Shown piece after piece: positions 1 through 8,181 of a stretch of 64,000 nucleotides of DNA (positions within the stretch are counted from its first letter, which is position 1; each line of letters opens with the position of its first letter). The stretch is from Thermococcus sp. EP1 (GTDB lineage Archaea > Methanobacteriota_B > Thermococci > Thermococcales > Thermococcaceae). The notes beneath the pieces were generated by a model that searched no databases, had not been told where the DNA came from, and saw only the letters and a list, made by a program, of their open reading frames with translations. Location: the NCBI RefSeq assembly GCF_001317345.1, contig NZ_JXCG01000003.1, positions 1 to 64,000 of the forward strand, in the 5' to 3' direction. Made by a program: the position numbers and the translations under genes.

Positions 1-147
1 TTTTGTGTTTGGGACGAATACTACAAACCCCTTAATCCTAGCTATGCCATCTCCACCTTGACCTATACTCTCTATCTTCACTTTATATCTTTCCCCAACC
101 TTCACTGGGGCTTCAAATCTCCTTCCACCAAATCTATCTCCATACAT
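1..147 (-). CDS. TRAM-domain protein, C-terminus cut by window edge
   Basis: Reading the minus strand from the ATG at 145-147 gives a 49-residue open N-terminal part that runs off the left edge. It starts [18 protein letters not shown] and continues with [19 protein letters not shown] and GFVVFVPNT, the core signature of the TRAM beta-barrel RNA-binding domain. Thermococcales and other Euryarchaeota carry small stand-alone TRAM proteins of about 65-80 residues with a short Arg/Gly-rich start, thought to act as RNA chaperones. An AAAGGAG-type ribosome binding site lies just upstream (about 158-162). The gene diverges from the hydrogenase operon. The family call is firm; the exact role is inference. 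Confidence 0.85.
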   Translation of the reverse strand, partial: MYGDRFGGRRFEAPVKVGERYKVKIESIGQGGDGIARIKGFVVFVPNTK

Positions 148-213
148 TTCCAACAATCTCCTTTCAAATTCTTAACGCTCCTTAAAAGAGCGCCAAACTT
201 ACTTCTTTCTGGA

Positions 214-222
214 GTTTATAAA
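214..222 (-). promoter_or_regulatory. TATA box of the TRAM gene
   Basis: On the minus strand the sequence reads GTTTATAAA, an archaeal TATA box. It lies about 65 bases upstream of the TRAM start codon and predicts transcription starting near 190. No other good TATA box was seen between it and the gene. Confidence 0.5.
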
Positions 223-350
223 CTTTTGCATTTTTATTCTAACTTCGCATGGAAGTAAACATTAGTGCTAATAAAAGTTGTGCATCGTGTATTTTAGTAC
301 ATTGTTCATTCTAATCTGCCATCAAAAAACGGGTTTTTACATAACTTTTG

Positions 351-374
351 GTTGGAAACGAGATCTTATATACC
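351..374 (+). promoter_or_regulatory. Promoter of hydrogenase operon 1 with SurR-like site
   Basis: GTTGGAAAC (351-359) matches the GTTn3AAC half-element recognised by the Thermococcales redox regulator SurR. It is followed after a few bases by a TATA-like CTTATATACC (365-374). In Pyrococcus furiosus SurR activates mbh from just upstream of the promoter, so the arrangement fits activation. The match is short and could be chance. The 148-491 region otherwise holds only AT-rich sequence and a weak inverted repeat (ATTAG/CTAAT near 264-275). The leader from the predicted start (about 398) to mbhA is about 95 bases. Confidence 0.5.
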
Positions 375-491
375 TTTGTTGTTAATTTAGCCCTTTACAA
401 AACCCTTTTAAAAGAAACAATTGAATTTAATATCGATAAATAGAAAAATAGGTGAGGACTGGGATGTAAACCAAAAGTTGAGGTGGGAAAA

Positions 492-992
492 ATGAGTTTC
501 ATTGTTGCATTCATGTGGTCGTTTGTGCTCTGGCTTGTACTTACGGCAGGTAGCAAAGGCATGCTCTGGAGTACAGAAGAGATTATAGCGGGCATTATTT
601 TCGCGTTCGTAATTGGATTCTCTACTAGGAATATCGTAGGAGAAAAAGCAAAGAGGTTCTTAAACCCTATTAGGGTAGTAGGCTTCTTGGTATATGCAAT
701 AGGGCCTTTATTCTGGGGCATGGTGAAAGCCAATTTAGATGTAGCTTATAGGGTTGTCACAGGTAAAATAAAACCAGGAATCGTTAAGGTCCCTGTTGAT
801 TTGGAAAATGAAGCCCAGTATACTATTTTGAGCAATTCCATTACATTAACTCCGGGTACTTTAACAATAGATGCTTGTCCCGAGGAAAATGCCCTTTATG
901 TTCATTGGATACACGTAACAGAAGAGGAACCAGAGAGTTCAGAGCCCGTTGCAGGCTCATTTGAAAAATGGGCAAGGAGGTTAGGAAAATGA
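492..992 (+). CDS. mbhA: Membrane-bound hydrogenase subunit A (MrpE-like)
   Basis: This protein of about 166 residues is homologous to MrpE/MnhE of multi-subunit Na+/H+ antiporters and is the first subunit of the Mbh operon. It has two N-terminal membrane helices followed by a cytoplasmic domain with the conserved stretch ANLDVAYRVVTGKIKPGIV and a SNSITLTPGT motif typical of MrpE. The ATG at 492 is preferred over an in-frame ATG at 483 because AGGTGGG sits at the right distance before it. The paralogue at 9031 starts at the same residue. It overlaps mbhB by four bases (ATGA), indicating translational coupling. Confidence 0.9.
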   Translation: MSFIVAFMWSFVLWLVLTAGSKGMLWSTEEIIAGIIFAFVIGFSTRNIVGEKAKRFLNPIRVVGFLVYAIGPLFWGMVKANLDVAYRVVTGKIKPGIVKVPVDLENEAQYTILSNSITLTPGTLTIDACPEENALYVHWIHVTEEEPESSEPVAGSFEKWARRLGK

Positions 993-1252
993 TTTTCACC
1001 GGGTTTTTCTATGGGATACTAGGAGTGATTCTTGCAGGGGTCATAACTTTGGTTCGTGTGATGTTGGGGCCAAGTGTTCCTGATAGAGTTGTAGGGGTTG
1101 ATACACTAAATACTCTCATAGTTGCAGGAATGATCCTGCTGGGCGCAGCTTATGATAGGGTAATTTACATTGATATTGCAATAGTGTATGCTCTTCTTAG
1201 CTACATTGGTACGTTAGTGGTTGCTAAATATCTACAGGGGGGATTAGAGTGA
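989..1252 (+). CDS. mbhB: Membrane-bound hydrogenase subunit B (MrpF-like)
   Basis: A small protein (87 residues) with three membrane helices, homologous to MrpF/MnhF. The motif RVMLGPSVPDRVVGVDTLNT is the family signature. It belongs to the sodium-translocation module of the complex. The start at 989 forms an ATGA overlap with mbhA and has an AGGAGG-type site just upstream; the longer in-frame ATG at 968 lies inside mbhA and lacks this. It overlaps mbhC by four bases. Confidence 0.9.
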   Translation: MIFTGFFYGILGVILAGVITLVRVMLGPSVPDRVVGVDTLNTLIVAGMILLGAAYDRVIYIDIAIVYALLSYIGTLVVAKYLQGGLE

Positions 1253-1614
1253 TCGATTTCATAGTTTATGCTCTCCTCGCTGTAAGTATCATATTTAACA
1301 TATTGGGAAGTCTTTCTCTTCACAGGTTTCCAGACGTATATACTAGACTTCATGGAGCAACAAAGTGCACTACATTTGGAACAATATTCGCTGTTTTTGC
1401 GGTTATTATACATTCTATCTGGCAGATAAAGGAGACAAACAATCCAAAGTATCTTCAGATGGCTCTTCACAGCTTGGTGGCACTAATAGCACTGATGTTA
1501 ACCAACCCTACAGGAGCCCACGCGATAGCAAAAGCAGCCCATCTCAGTGGTTACAAACCTGCAAAAGCTGTCATTGATGCATATGAGACAAAACTCCGAG
1601 GTGAGGCCCAATGA
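1249..1614 (+). CDS. mbhC: Membrane-bound hydrogenase subunit C (MrpG-like)
   Basis: A 121-residue protein with three predicted helices, homologous to MrpG/MnhG. The conserved core is LHRFPDVYTRLHGATKCTTF followed by LTNPTGAHAIAKAA, both diagnostic of the family. It is part of the Mrp-like membrane arm. Start is GTG at 1249 within an overlap with mbhB; the gene also overlaps mbhD. Confidence 0.9.
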   Translation: MIDFIVYALLAVSIIFNILGSLSLHRFPDVYTRLHGATKCTTFGTIFAVFAVIIHSIWQIKETNNPKYLQMALHSLVALIALMLTNPTGAHAIAKAAHLSGYKPAKAVIDAYETKLRGEAQ

Positions 1615-1877
1615 ATGTAGTTAATGTTGATATGGCGATCCAAGTGATTCTGTTAATTAGTATATTGATGTCTTCATATTGGATGATAACTACTAGGGAT
1701 CTGCTCTCAGCAGCTTTGGCATCAACTGCTATGAGTCTCCTTCTTAGTTTGGAGTTTTACATGCTTCATGCTCCTGATGTAGCGATAGCAGAGGCTGCAG
1801 TGGGAGCAGGCATTGTTACTGCAATTGTTGTTTATGGAATATCAAAAACCGAGAGATGGGAGCGTGAGGCACCATGA
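1611..1877 (+). CDS. mbhD: Membrane-bound hydrogenase subunit D
   Basis: An 88-residue membrane protein with three helices. The motif [17 protein letters not shown] is shared by MbhD and the C-terminal part of MrpA (DUF4040 region). It forms the antiporter-side membrane module together with E, F and G. ATGA overlaps join it to mbhC and mbhE. Confidence 0.9.
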   Translation: MNVVNVDMAIQVILLISILMSSYWMITTRDLLSAALASTAMSLLLSLEFYMLHAPDVAIAEAAVGAGIVTAIVVYGISKTERWEREAP

Positions 1878-2167
1878 AAACAACTTTCGGAGCATTGTCA
1901 TTACTTTTCATGTTGGGTGTTCTCTTAGTAGTTGCTAATCCAAACTATGGTTTACAGTTTGGTTTAGGGGGCGAAGAGTGGCAAAAATACCGCTATACTG
2001 ATCAATATTACATAGAGCATGGTGTGGAAGAGGTGGGTGGTACAAATATCGTCACGGACATTGTGTTTGACTATAGAGGTTACGACACACTAGGGGAAGC
2101 GACAGTATTGTTTACTTCCATAGCAGGTGCAATTGCTTTACTTAGAAAATGGAGGGGAGAAGAATGA
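1874..2167 (+). CDS. mbhE: Membrane-bound hydrogenase subunit E
   Basis: A 97-residue protein with one helix at each end and a hydrophilic loop between. The segment TNIVTDIVFDYRGYDTLGEA is the hallmark shared with the C-terminal MrpA / N-terminal MrpB region. In the MBX relative D and E are fused; here they are separate, which supports an Mbh-type rather than Mbx-type operon. Overlaps mbhD and mbhF. Confidence 0.88.
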   Translation: MKTTFGALSLLFMLGVLLVVANPNYGLQFGLGGEEWQKYRYTDQYYIEHGVEEVGGTNIVTDIVFDYRGYDTLGEATVLFTSIAGAIALLRKWRGEE

Positions 2168-2619
2168 ACAGTCAAAATAATGACATGGGTCTTATAGTTA
2201 AAACAATGGCGAGAGTTACCATACCTCTTATTGGAATATTTGGTGCTTATGTGATTGCTCATGGGCACCTCACACCTGGAGGCGGATTCCAAGGTGGTGC
2301 TACTGTAGCAGGTGCAGGAGTTCTTTTCTTAATAGCTTTTGGTCTTAGCGAGACAAAGAACAGGATTAACAAGACGTTATACTCTGCTCTTGAAGGTATC
2401 GGTGGATTGGTGTTTCTAGCAATGGGTATGCTTGGTTTCGGTGTCGCGTTCTTTTATAACACTCTGTGGCGTGAAGGACCGGTTTTCAATGGAGAACCTG
2501 GAAGCCTTCTTTCGGCGGGATACTTGCCCATAATGAACTTAGCTGTAGGTCTAAAAGTATACACAGGATTGGTTAGTGCGTTATTCGCAATGGCATTGTT
2601 CAGGAGGTGGAAAAAGTGA
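2164..2619 (+). CDS. mbhF: Membrane-bound hydrogenase subunit F (MrpB-like)
   Basis: A protein of about 151 residues with four helices, homologous to MrpB/MnhB. The motif [19 protein letters not shown] is the family signature. The start at 2164 (ATGA overlap with mbhE, GGAGGGG upstream) is preferred over the ATG at 2149. It belongs to the Mrp-like ion-translocating module. Confidence 0.9.
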   Translation: MNSQNNDMGLIVKTMARVTIPLIGIFGAYVIAHGHLTPGGGFQGGATVAGAGVLFLIAFGLSETKNRINKTLYSALEGIGGLVFLAMGMLGFGVAFFYNTLWREGPVFNGEPGSLLSAGYLPIMNLAVGLKVYTGLVSALFAMALFRRWKK

Positions 2620-2978
2620 TACCTTTGCAATTTGTAACTGCATTCCTGATGATATTCATGGGCATCTATGCATTTTTGTACAAGAGGAATCTCATTAAGC
2701 TAATTTTGGCATTAAATTTAGTCGATGCAGGAATTCATTTATTGCTTATAAGTCTAGGTTATCGCTTAGAGAATGGCATTTTGCCAACAGCTCCAATATA
2801 TACCGGGTATGAAACACTAGAAGGAGTTCCAATGGTGGGGCCGATTCCCCAAGCTTTGGTGCTTACTAGCATTGTTATTGGAGTTTGTGTCCTTTCTCTT
2901 GCAATGGCGTTGACAATTAATGCATATAAGCACTACAGAACTCTTGATGTGAGCAAACTAAGGAGGTTGAGAGGATGA
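2616..2978 (+). CDS. mbhG: Membrane-bound hydrogenase subunit G (MrpC/NuoK-like)
   Basis: A three-helix protein of about 120 residues, homologous to MrpC and NuoK. It carries KRNLIKLILALNLVDAGIHL and, in helix 3, PQALVLTSIVIGVCV, the family core. The GTG at 2616 overlaps the mbhF stop and sits about seven bases after AGGAGGTG; an upstream GTG at 2607 is possible. It overlaps mbhH by four bases. Confidence 0.9.
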   Translation: MIPLQFVTAFLMIFMGIYAFLYKRNLIKLILALNLVDAGIHLLLISLGYRLENGILPTAPIYTGYETLEGVPMVGPIPQALVLTSIVIGVCVLSLAMALTINAYKHYRTLDVSKLRRLRG

Positions 2979-4561
2979 ATGCCCTTCCATGGCTTATAAT
3001 AACTCCATTATTTGGGGCATTCTCTATGCCAATACTTGGTTTGTTAGGAAGAAAAGTTAGAGAATACTGGGCAGTAATTATCAGCGGGTTTACATTTGCA
3101 ATTGCCGCAAGGATATTTTACGGGATTTGGAGGAGCAATGAGATACTGCTCTATACGTTGGGTGATGTAACTCCAATTGGAGAGGGAGTTAAGTTCCCAA
3201 TTAGGATAATATGGGAAGTTGACCTGTTTGGGGCCTTGCTTGCATTAACGGTGACTTTTGTAAGTTTTCTAGCGATAGTATACTCTCTAGGATATATGAA
3301 AGAGGATAGTGGGTTAGACAAATACTACACTTTAGTACTCCTTTTGGAACTTGGAATGCTGGGTATAGTAATTACTGGGGACATTTTCAACTTCTATGTC
3401 TTCCTCGAAATAATGAGTATAGCAAGCTATGTGTTGGTTGCATTCAGAAATGAGACTTGGGAAGGAATCGAAGCGGGAATTAAATACATGTTTGTGGGAT
3501 CTCTTGCAAGCTCCTTTATCTTATTGGGAATTGCACTCTTATACGGGCAGTATGGCACACTCACAATGGCGTATCTAGCAGTAAAAATAGCGGAAAATCC
3601 AACTCTCGTAAGTAGAGTTGCCCTTGCCTTTCTTATTGGTGGACTATTATTTAAGAGTGGCGCAGTTCCAGTCCATATGTGGCTTTCTGATGCTCATCCA
3701 GCAGCACCAAGCTCTATTTCAGCAATGCTCTCTGGTCTTGTTATTAAAGTGGGTGGTGTTTATGCTATAGCCAGGATAGTATTTGGAATCTTTAATCCAG
3801 GGTTGCATGAATACCTTAAGGCCTTGGGTGCGCCTTCTATTGCTGTGAATACACTGGGGTGGGCAATAATATTTTTCGGTTGCTTAACGTTAATTGTTGG
3901 AAATGCAATGGCAGTTATTCAGACGGATATGAAAAGGCTCTTTGCTTTCTCAAGTGTCGGTCAAATTGGATATATCCTTCTTGGAATTGGAATTGGGGTA
4001 GTTGCATACGGAGAGAAGGCTGGGGAAATAGCTTTAACAGGCGCTGTTTATCATATAGTTAATCACGCAGTCATAAAGGCACTCCTCTTTTTTGTGGCCG
4101 GTGCAGTGATCCATCAAGTTGGAACAAAAAATCTGAACGAACTCAGTGGATTAGCAAGAAGAATGCCATTTACTACTCTCTCCTTTTTAATAGGCGCTGC
4201 AGCAATAATAGGACTTCCTCCACTAAACGGTTTTGCAAGCAAGTGGCTTATCTATGAAAGCTCTGCAATGTATAATCCAATTTTGGCCGTGATTGCAGTG
4301 ATCGGCACTGTGTTTTCATTAGCAGCTTATACAAGAGTATTATTCACCTTTTTAGGAATTGAGAGTGAACGAGTGAAAACTGCTACAGAGCCAGGGAAAA
4401 CAATGCTTATCCCAATGCTACTCTTAGTGGGGGTTATAATTCTAATGGGTCTCTTACCTTGGCAAATAAATGAGAAAGTCATGTTACCAGTGGCAAAAAT
4501 GCTTGAGCAGCTCAAAGGGGAATACATAATGGCACTTGTTAAGTTCATGGGAGGGGTGTGA
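2975..4561 (+). CDS. mbhH: Membrane-bound hydrogenase subunit H (MrpD/NuoN-like antiporter)
   Basis: A 528-residue proton-conducting membrane subunit of the NuoL/M/N-MrpA/D family with about 14 helices. Ion-path residues are visible: Glu145 in FLEIMS (helix 5), Lys227 in FKSGAVP (helix 7), Lys258 in VIKVGG (helix 8) and Lys423 in FASKWL (helix 12). It drives ion translocation from the energy of ferredoxin-dependent proton reduction. The copy in operon 2 lacks the helix 8 lysine. Only one H subunit is present, unlike MBX complexes that have H and H'. Confidence 0.92.
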   Translation: MNALPWLIITPLFGAFSMPILGLLGRKVREYWAVIISGFTFAIAARIFYGIWRSNEILLYTLGDVTPIGEGVKFPIRIIWEVDLFGALLALTVTFVSFLAIVYSLGYMKEDSGLDKYYTLVLLLELGMLGIVITGDIFNFYVFLEIMSIASYVLVAFRNETWEGIEAGIKYMFVGSLASSFILLGIALLYGQYGTLTMAYLAVKIAENPTLVSRVALAFLIGGLLFKSGAVPVHMWLSDAHPAAPSSISAMLSGLVIKVGGVYAIARIVFGIFNPGLHEYLKALGAPSIAVNTLGWAIIFFGCLTLIVGNAMAVIQTDMKRLFAFSSVGQIGYILLGIGIGVVAYGEKAGEIALTGAVYHIVNHAVIKALLFFVAGAVIHQVGTKNLNELSGLARRMPFTTLSFLIGAAAIIGLPPLNGFASKWLIYESSAMYNPILAVIAVIGTVFSLAAYTRVLFTFLGIESERVKTATEPGKTMLIPMLLLVGVIILMGLLPWQINEKVMLPVAKMLEQLKGEYIMALVKFMGGV

Positions 4562-4562
4562 G

Positions 4563-4910
4563 ATGTTTGGTTATTGGGATGCCCTTTACTTTATTTATGC
4601 CTTTGTTATTGGTCTGCTGATTAGTTATTTGCTCATGAAATGGGCTGAGAATGTAAGTGCTGGGACTAGAAAGGCAGGAGATGGTACTAAGATCTTTATA
4701 AGTGGAGAAGACCAGGATAAGGTTATCCCTCAATTTGAACATTTTAGAGGGTATTTTACAGGGAGACATGTCATGTGGGGACTAATCAGGGGAATAAACA
4801 GAATGTTTTTGACTTTTAGAAGGGAACACACTGGTTTGCTTACTGATTATGTTAGTTATTTGCTAATTACTGTAGCGATACTGCTTGGTCTCATGGTTAT
4901 TTGGGGGTGA
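4563..4910 (+). CDS. mbhI: Membrane-bound hydrogenase subunit I
   Basis: A protein of about 115 residues with one helix at each end and a hydrophilic middle (GEDQDKVIPQFEHFRGYF). It matches the MbhI position and layout; in the known structure MbhI ties the hydrogenase arm to the antiporter arm. The ATG at 4563 follows GGAGGGGTG and is preferred over a TTG inside mbhH. Confidence 0.85.
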   Translation: MFGYWDALYFIYAFVIGLLISYLLMKWAENVSAGTRKAGDGTKIFISGEDQDKVIPQFEHFRGYFTGRHVMWGLIRGINRMFLTFRREHTGLLTDYVSYLLITVAILLGLMVIWG

Positions 4911-4911
4911 A

Positions 4912-5385
4912 ATGATGAGTGAGAGAGAAATGCTTGAAAAAAAGATCTCAAAACTTTGTAAATATCTTGGAAGATCACCTTGGGTCTTTCACGTTAATAG
5001 TGGTTCATGTAACGGATGTGATATTGAGATAATTGCTGCATTGACTCCTCGTTATGATGCGGAGAGGTTTGGTGTTAAACTAGTAGGAACACCAAGACAT
5101 GCAGACATTTTACTTGTAACTGGGCCGATTACTGATCAGAGTCTTGAGAGAGTTAAGTTGATCTATGAACAAACTCCAGACCCAAAAGTTGTTATTGCTA
5201 TTGGTGCTTGTCCGACGGGAGGGAGTGTATTTTTTGAGAGTCCTTTCACGAATGCGCCACTTGATAAGCATATCCCAGTAGATGTGTTTATTCCGGGATG
5301 TCCTCCAAGACCTGAGGCAGTTCTTCATGGTGTAGTTTTGGGCTTGGAAAAGCTTCTAAAAAAGATAGAAGGTGAGAAAGAATGA
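4912..5385 (+). CDS. mbhJ: Membrane-bound hydrogenase small subunit J
   Basis: A NuoB-like small subunit of the [NiFe] hydrogenase module, about 157 residues. It carries the proximal [4Fe-4S] ligands: CNGC, then a cysteine in GACPTGG and one in PGCPPRP. The stretch LTPRYDAERFG is typical of energy-converting hydrogenases. It passes electrons from MbhN to the NiFe centre in MbhL. Starts at ATGATG (4912/4915) after GGGGGTGA; overlaps mbhK by four bases. Confidence 0.92.
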   Translation: MMSEREMLEKKISKLCKYLGRSPWVFHVNSGSCNGCDIEIIAALTPRYDAERFGVKLVGTPRHADILLVTGPITDQSLERVKLIYEQTPDPKVVIAIGACPTGGSVFFESPFTNAPLDKHIPVDVFIPGCPPRPEAVLHGVVLGLEKLLKKIEGEKE

Positions 5386-5903
5386 CTCCGGAAGAATTAA
5401 TCAAAAAAATTAAAGAGAGATTTGAGGTTGAAACTCATACCTCACAGACTAAAACACCCTATCCTAGGAAAAGGATTTGGATAGGGATTGATAGGGAGAA
5501 TTTCAAAAGCCTCATGAAGTATCTTCAAGAAATTGACCCTCATGCCCAATTCTCAATAATAATTGGTGAGGATAGAGGAGACTACCTAAGTGCTACATAT
5601 CACTTGGAGCTTTTCTGTGAAGAGGAACCAAGTCTATCAGTAGCTGTGACAACAACCTGTCCAAAGGAAGATCCCAAGATACCCTCTCTTGGGGACGTAT
5701 TTCCCAGCTCGGTACCATATGAAAGAGAGAATCAGGAGTTTCTTGGAATAGTCTTTGAAGGCATACCTGATCCAAGAAGATTATTCCTCCCTGATGACTT
5801 CCCAGAGGGTGTCTATCCATTGAGACTTGATGAGACGGGCATAACTCCAGAGATGGTGAAAAATGCTGGACATCCTTACAAAGTCAAAAAGGAGGGGTCA
5901 TAA
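5382..5903 (+). CDS. mbhK: Membrane-bound hydrogenase subunit K (NuoC-like)
   Basis: A 173-residue soluble subunit homologous to the 30-kDa NuoC / EchD subunits. The C-terminal signature is ENQEFLGIVFEGIPDPRRLF followed by LPDDFPEG, as in the complex I 30-kDa family. It binds the large subunit on the cytoplasmic side. Overlaps mbhJ by four bases and mbhL by one. Confidence 0.9.
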   Translation: MTPEELIKKIKERFEVETHTSQTKTPYPRKRIWIGIDRENFKSLMKYLQEIDPHAQFSIIIGEDRGDYLSATYHLELFCEEEPSLSVAVTTTCPKEDPKIPSLGDVFPSSVPYERENQEFLGIVFEGIPDPRRLFLPDDFPEGVYPLRLDETGITPEMVKNAGHPYKVKKEGS

Positions 5904-7195
5904 TGAATGGCAGAATTGAATATTGGGTTAAAATCCCAATTGGTCCAATTCATCCAGCATTAGAGGAACCGGAGAAGTTTATTATAACCCTTGATGGAGA
6001 GCGTATAATAAACGTTGACGTTAAGTTGGGTTACAATTTAAGGGGACTTGAATGGATTGCTATGAGAAGAAACTATATCCAATTGCTTTATTTAGTTGAA
6101 AGAATTTGTGGAATATGTTCATTTTCTCATAATCACACATATACTAGGGCCGTTGAGGAAATGGCAGGTATAGAAGTGCCTGAGAGGGCTGAATATATTA
6201 GGGCAATCATAGGAGAGCTGGAGAGGATTCATTCCCACTTGCTCAACCTTGGAGTAGTTGGACATGCAATTGGATATGACACTGTTCTTCACTTGAGTTG
6301 GCTTGCTAGGGAGAGAGTGATGGATATCTTGGAGGCAATTGGTGGTAACAGAGTGAACTATGCTATGAATACAATTGGTGGTGTTAGAAGGGACATAGAA
6401 GATAAGCATAAAAGAGCAATTCTTGAGATGATAAAGTACTATCGGGAGGAGATAATGCCAAAGATAGAGGAGATCTTTCTTTATGATCCCACAGTAGAGG
6501 CACGTTTAAGGGATGCAGGAGTCATCCCAAAAAGAATTGCAGTTGAATATAGTGCCCAAGGTCCAACTGCAAGAGGGAGTGGAATTAAGAAAGATATAAG
6601 ATATAATGAACAACTTGGTGTTTACCCTGATCTAGGAGTTAAACCCATAACTCCAAAGGAGTTCACTGGGGTAATAAAGGGAGATGTTTTTGACAGAATG
6701 GTTGTTAGAGTTGGTGAACTTTGGCAAAGTATGGAGATTATAGAGCGAGCTTTTGATCAAATGCCTGAAGGGAAAATAAAAACATTTCCAAAGGACAATG
6801 TAGCACTGGTTAAGCTGAAAAAAGCAGATGGTATGGGAATTGGGAGGTATGAGGCTCCTAGAGGAGAGACTATCCATTATGTGAGGGCAAATCCTGGGAC
6901 AGATGGCCCGGCAAAGTGGAAGGCAAGAGAACCTACTTTTCCAAACTTATTTGCAGTTGCAAGGGCATTAGTTGGAGAGCAACTTGCAGATGTGCCGGTA
7001 GCGATAGCCTCAATTGACCCATGTTTAAGTTGTACAGATAGAGTAGCCGTAATAGATTCAAATACTGGTATTAAGAGAATATTGACTGAAAAAGATCTGC
7101 TTAAGGCTTCAATAGATAAAACAAGAGAGATCAACCCAAATATAAAAGCGAAACCTGAACTAATTGGAACTACATGTGGGGGTGTGAGACTATGA
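5903..7195 (+). CDS. mbhL: Membrane-bound [NiFe]-hydrogenase large subunit L
   Basis: The 430-residue catalytic subunit of a group 4d [NiFe] hydrogenase. Both metal-binding pairs are intact: Cys69/Cys72 in ERICGICS and Cys374/Cys377 in DPCLSCTDR. These spacings match, as I recall it, the P. furiosus MbhL protein, and the whole sequence reads as a close homologue. It evolves H2 from reduced ferredoxin at the cytoplasmic face. Gene order J-K-L-M-N follows the canonical operon. Expression is probably redox- or sulfur-regulated through SurR (see the promoter entry). Confidence 0.95.
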   Translation: MNGRIEYWVKIPIGPIHPALEEPEKFIITLDGERIINVDVKLGYNLRGLEWIAMRRNYIQLLYLVERICGICSFSHNHTYTRAVEEMAGIEVPERAEYIRAIIGELERIHSHLLNLGVVGHAIGYDTVLHLSWLARERVMDILEAIGGNRVNYAMNTIGGVRRDIEDKHKRAILEMIKYYREEIMPKIEEIFLYDPTVEARLRDAGVIPKRIAVEYSAQGPTARGSGIKKDIRYNEQLGVYPDLGVKPITPKEFTGVIKGDVFDRMVVRVGELWQSMEIIERAFDQMPEGKIKTFPKDNVALVKLKKADGMGIGRYEAPRGETIHYVRANPGTDGPAKWKAREPTFPNLFAVARALVGEQLADVPVAIASIDPCLSCTDRVAVIDSNTGIKRILTEKDLLKASIDKTREINPNIKAKPELIGTTCGGVRL

Positions 7196-8181
7196 ATATT
7201 TTATATGCAACCCTTGGATTAGTGGGAGTTTATATTTATGTTTCATTTGTTTCTCTCTTATGGGAGGGTTTGGATAGGAAGTTAGTTGCTAGAATGCAGA
7301 GAAGAATGGGTCCCCCTCTACTCCAGCCTTTTTATGATTTCTTAAAGCTCGTTAGTAAAGAAGCTATAATTCCGAGGGATTCAAATAAGTTATTCGAAAT
7401 AGCTCCAGTGTTGGCTTTAGCAGCATCAATCTCCCTCTTGGCATATACTCCTCTTGGATTTGGTCCACTCTTTGCCACAAAAGGAGATGTGCTTGTATTT
7501 CTCTACTTACTCGCGTTAATAGCTTTCATAAGAGTAATAGGAGGAGTGAGTTCAGGTTCTCCCTATGCCCAGATAGGAGCTCAAAGGGAAATTATAATGC
7601 TGGCTTCAAGAGAGGTATCTATGATGCTTGGACTTTTTGCGATATTGTGGCGTCTAGCTAAACTCGGCGCAGAAAGACCTTTTAGTCTAGAAACCCTATA
7701 TCAGTACAATATATGGGAAATTGGGACGCCATTAACAATTGTCGGCACCTTAATTCTTTTAATAGTATTTATCTTTTGGCTTGCAAGTGAAATTGAAGTA
7801 GGTTACTTCAATATCCCTGAGGCAGAAACAGAGGTCGCTGAGGGACCTATGGCAGAATATAGTGGTAGACATCTCGCATTATTCAAATTAAGCAGTGCAT
7901 TAAAAGAATTCGCAAGTGCTAGCTTAGTGGTGGCAATATTCTTCCCCTGGGGATTAAGCGGATATCTTGGGATGAGCGGTATTGGGGCAATATTCGTAGA
8001 CTTGGTGTTCCATACAATAAAGGTTTTCATAGTTCTCTTTGTTAGCATGAGCGTGTTTAGAGCGGTTACAGGAAGGCTTAGGATTACACAGGCTGTCAAC
8101 TTATTCTGGAGTAGAATATTGCCTGCGAGCATCATTGGAGCAATCTTGCTGGCGATGGATATTGTGGGGGTGATTGCATGA
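7192..8181 (+). CDS. mbhM: Membrane-bound hydrogenase subunit M (NuoH-like)
   Basis: A protein of about 329 residues with eight predicted helices, homologous to NuoH/EchB. Conserved cytoplasmic loops are visible: RMQRRMGPPLLQPFYDFLKL near the N-terminus and ETEVAEGPMAEYSGRHLAL in the middle. It anchors the hydrogenase module in the membrane and links catalysis to ion movement. ATG at 7192 overlaps mbhL; the in-frame GTG/ATG at 7174 lies inside mbhL. Confidence 0.92.
   Translation: MNILYATLGLVGVYIYVSFVSLLWEGLDRKLVARMQRRMGPPLLQPFYDFLKLVSKEAIIPRDSNKLFEIAPVLALAASISLLAYTPLGFGPLFATKGDVLVFLYLLALIAFIRVIGGVSSGSPYAQIGAQREIIMLASREVSMMLGLFAILWRLAKLGAERPFSLETLYQYNIWEIGTPLTIVGTLILLIVFIFWLASEIEVGYFNIPEAETEVAEGPMAEYSGRHLALFKLSSALKEFASASLVVAIFFPWGLSGYLGMSGIGAIFVDLVFHTIKVFIVLFVSMSVFRAVTGRLRITQAVNLFWSRILPASIIGAILLAMDIVGVIA

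Noticed and set aside
264-275. Inverted repeat ATTAG-TG-CTAAT upstream of mbhA
   Set aside because: Five-base AT-rich arms are expected by chance and no related copy was seen near operon 2.
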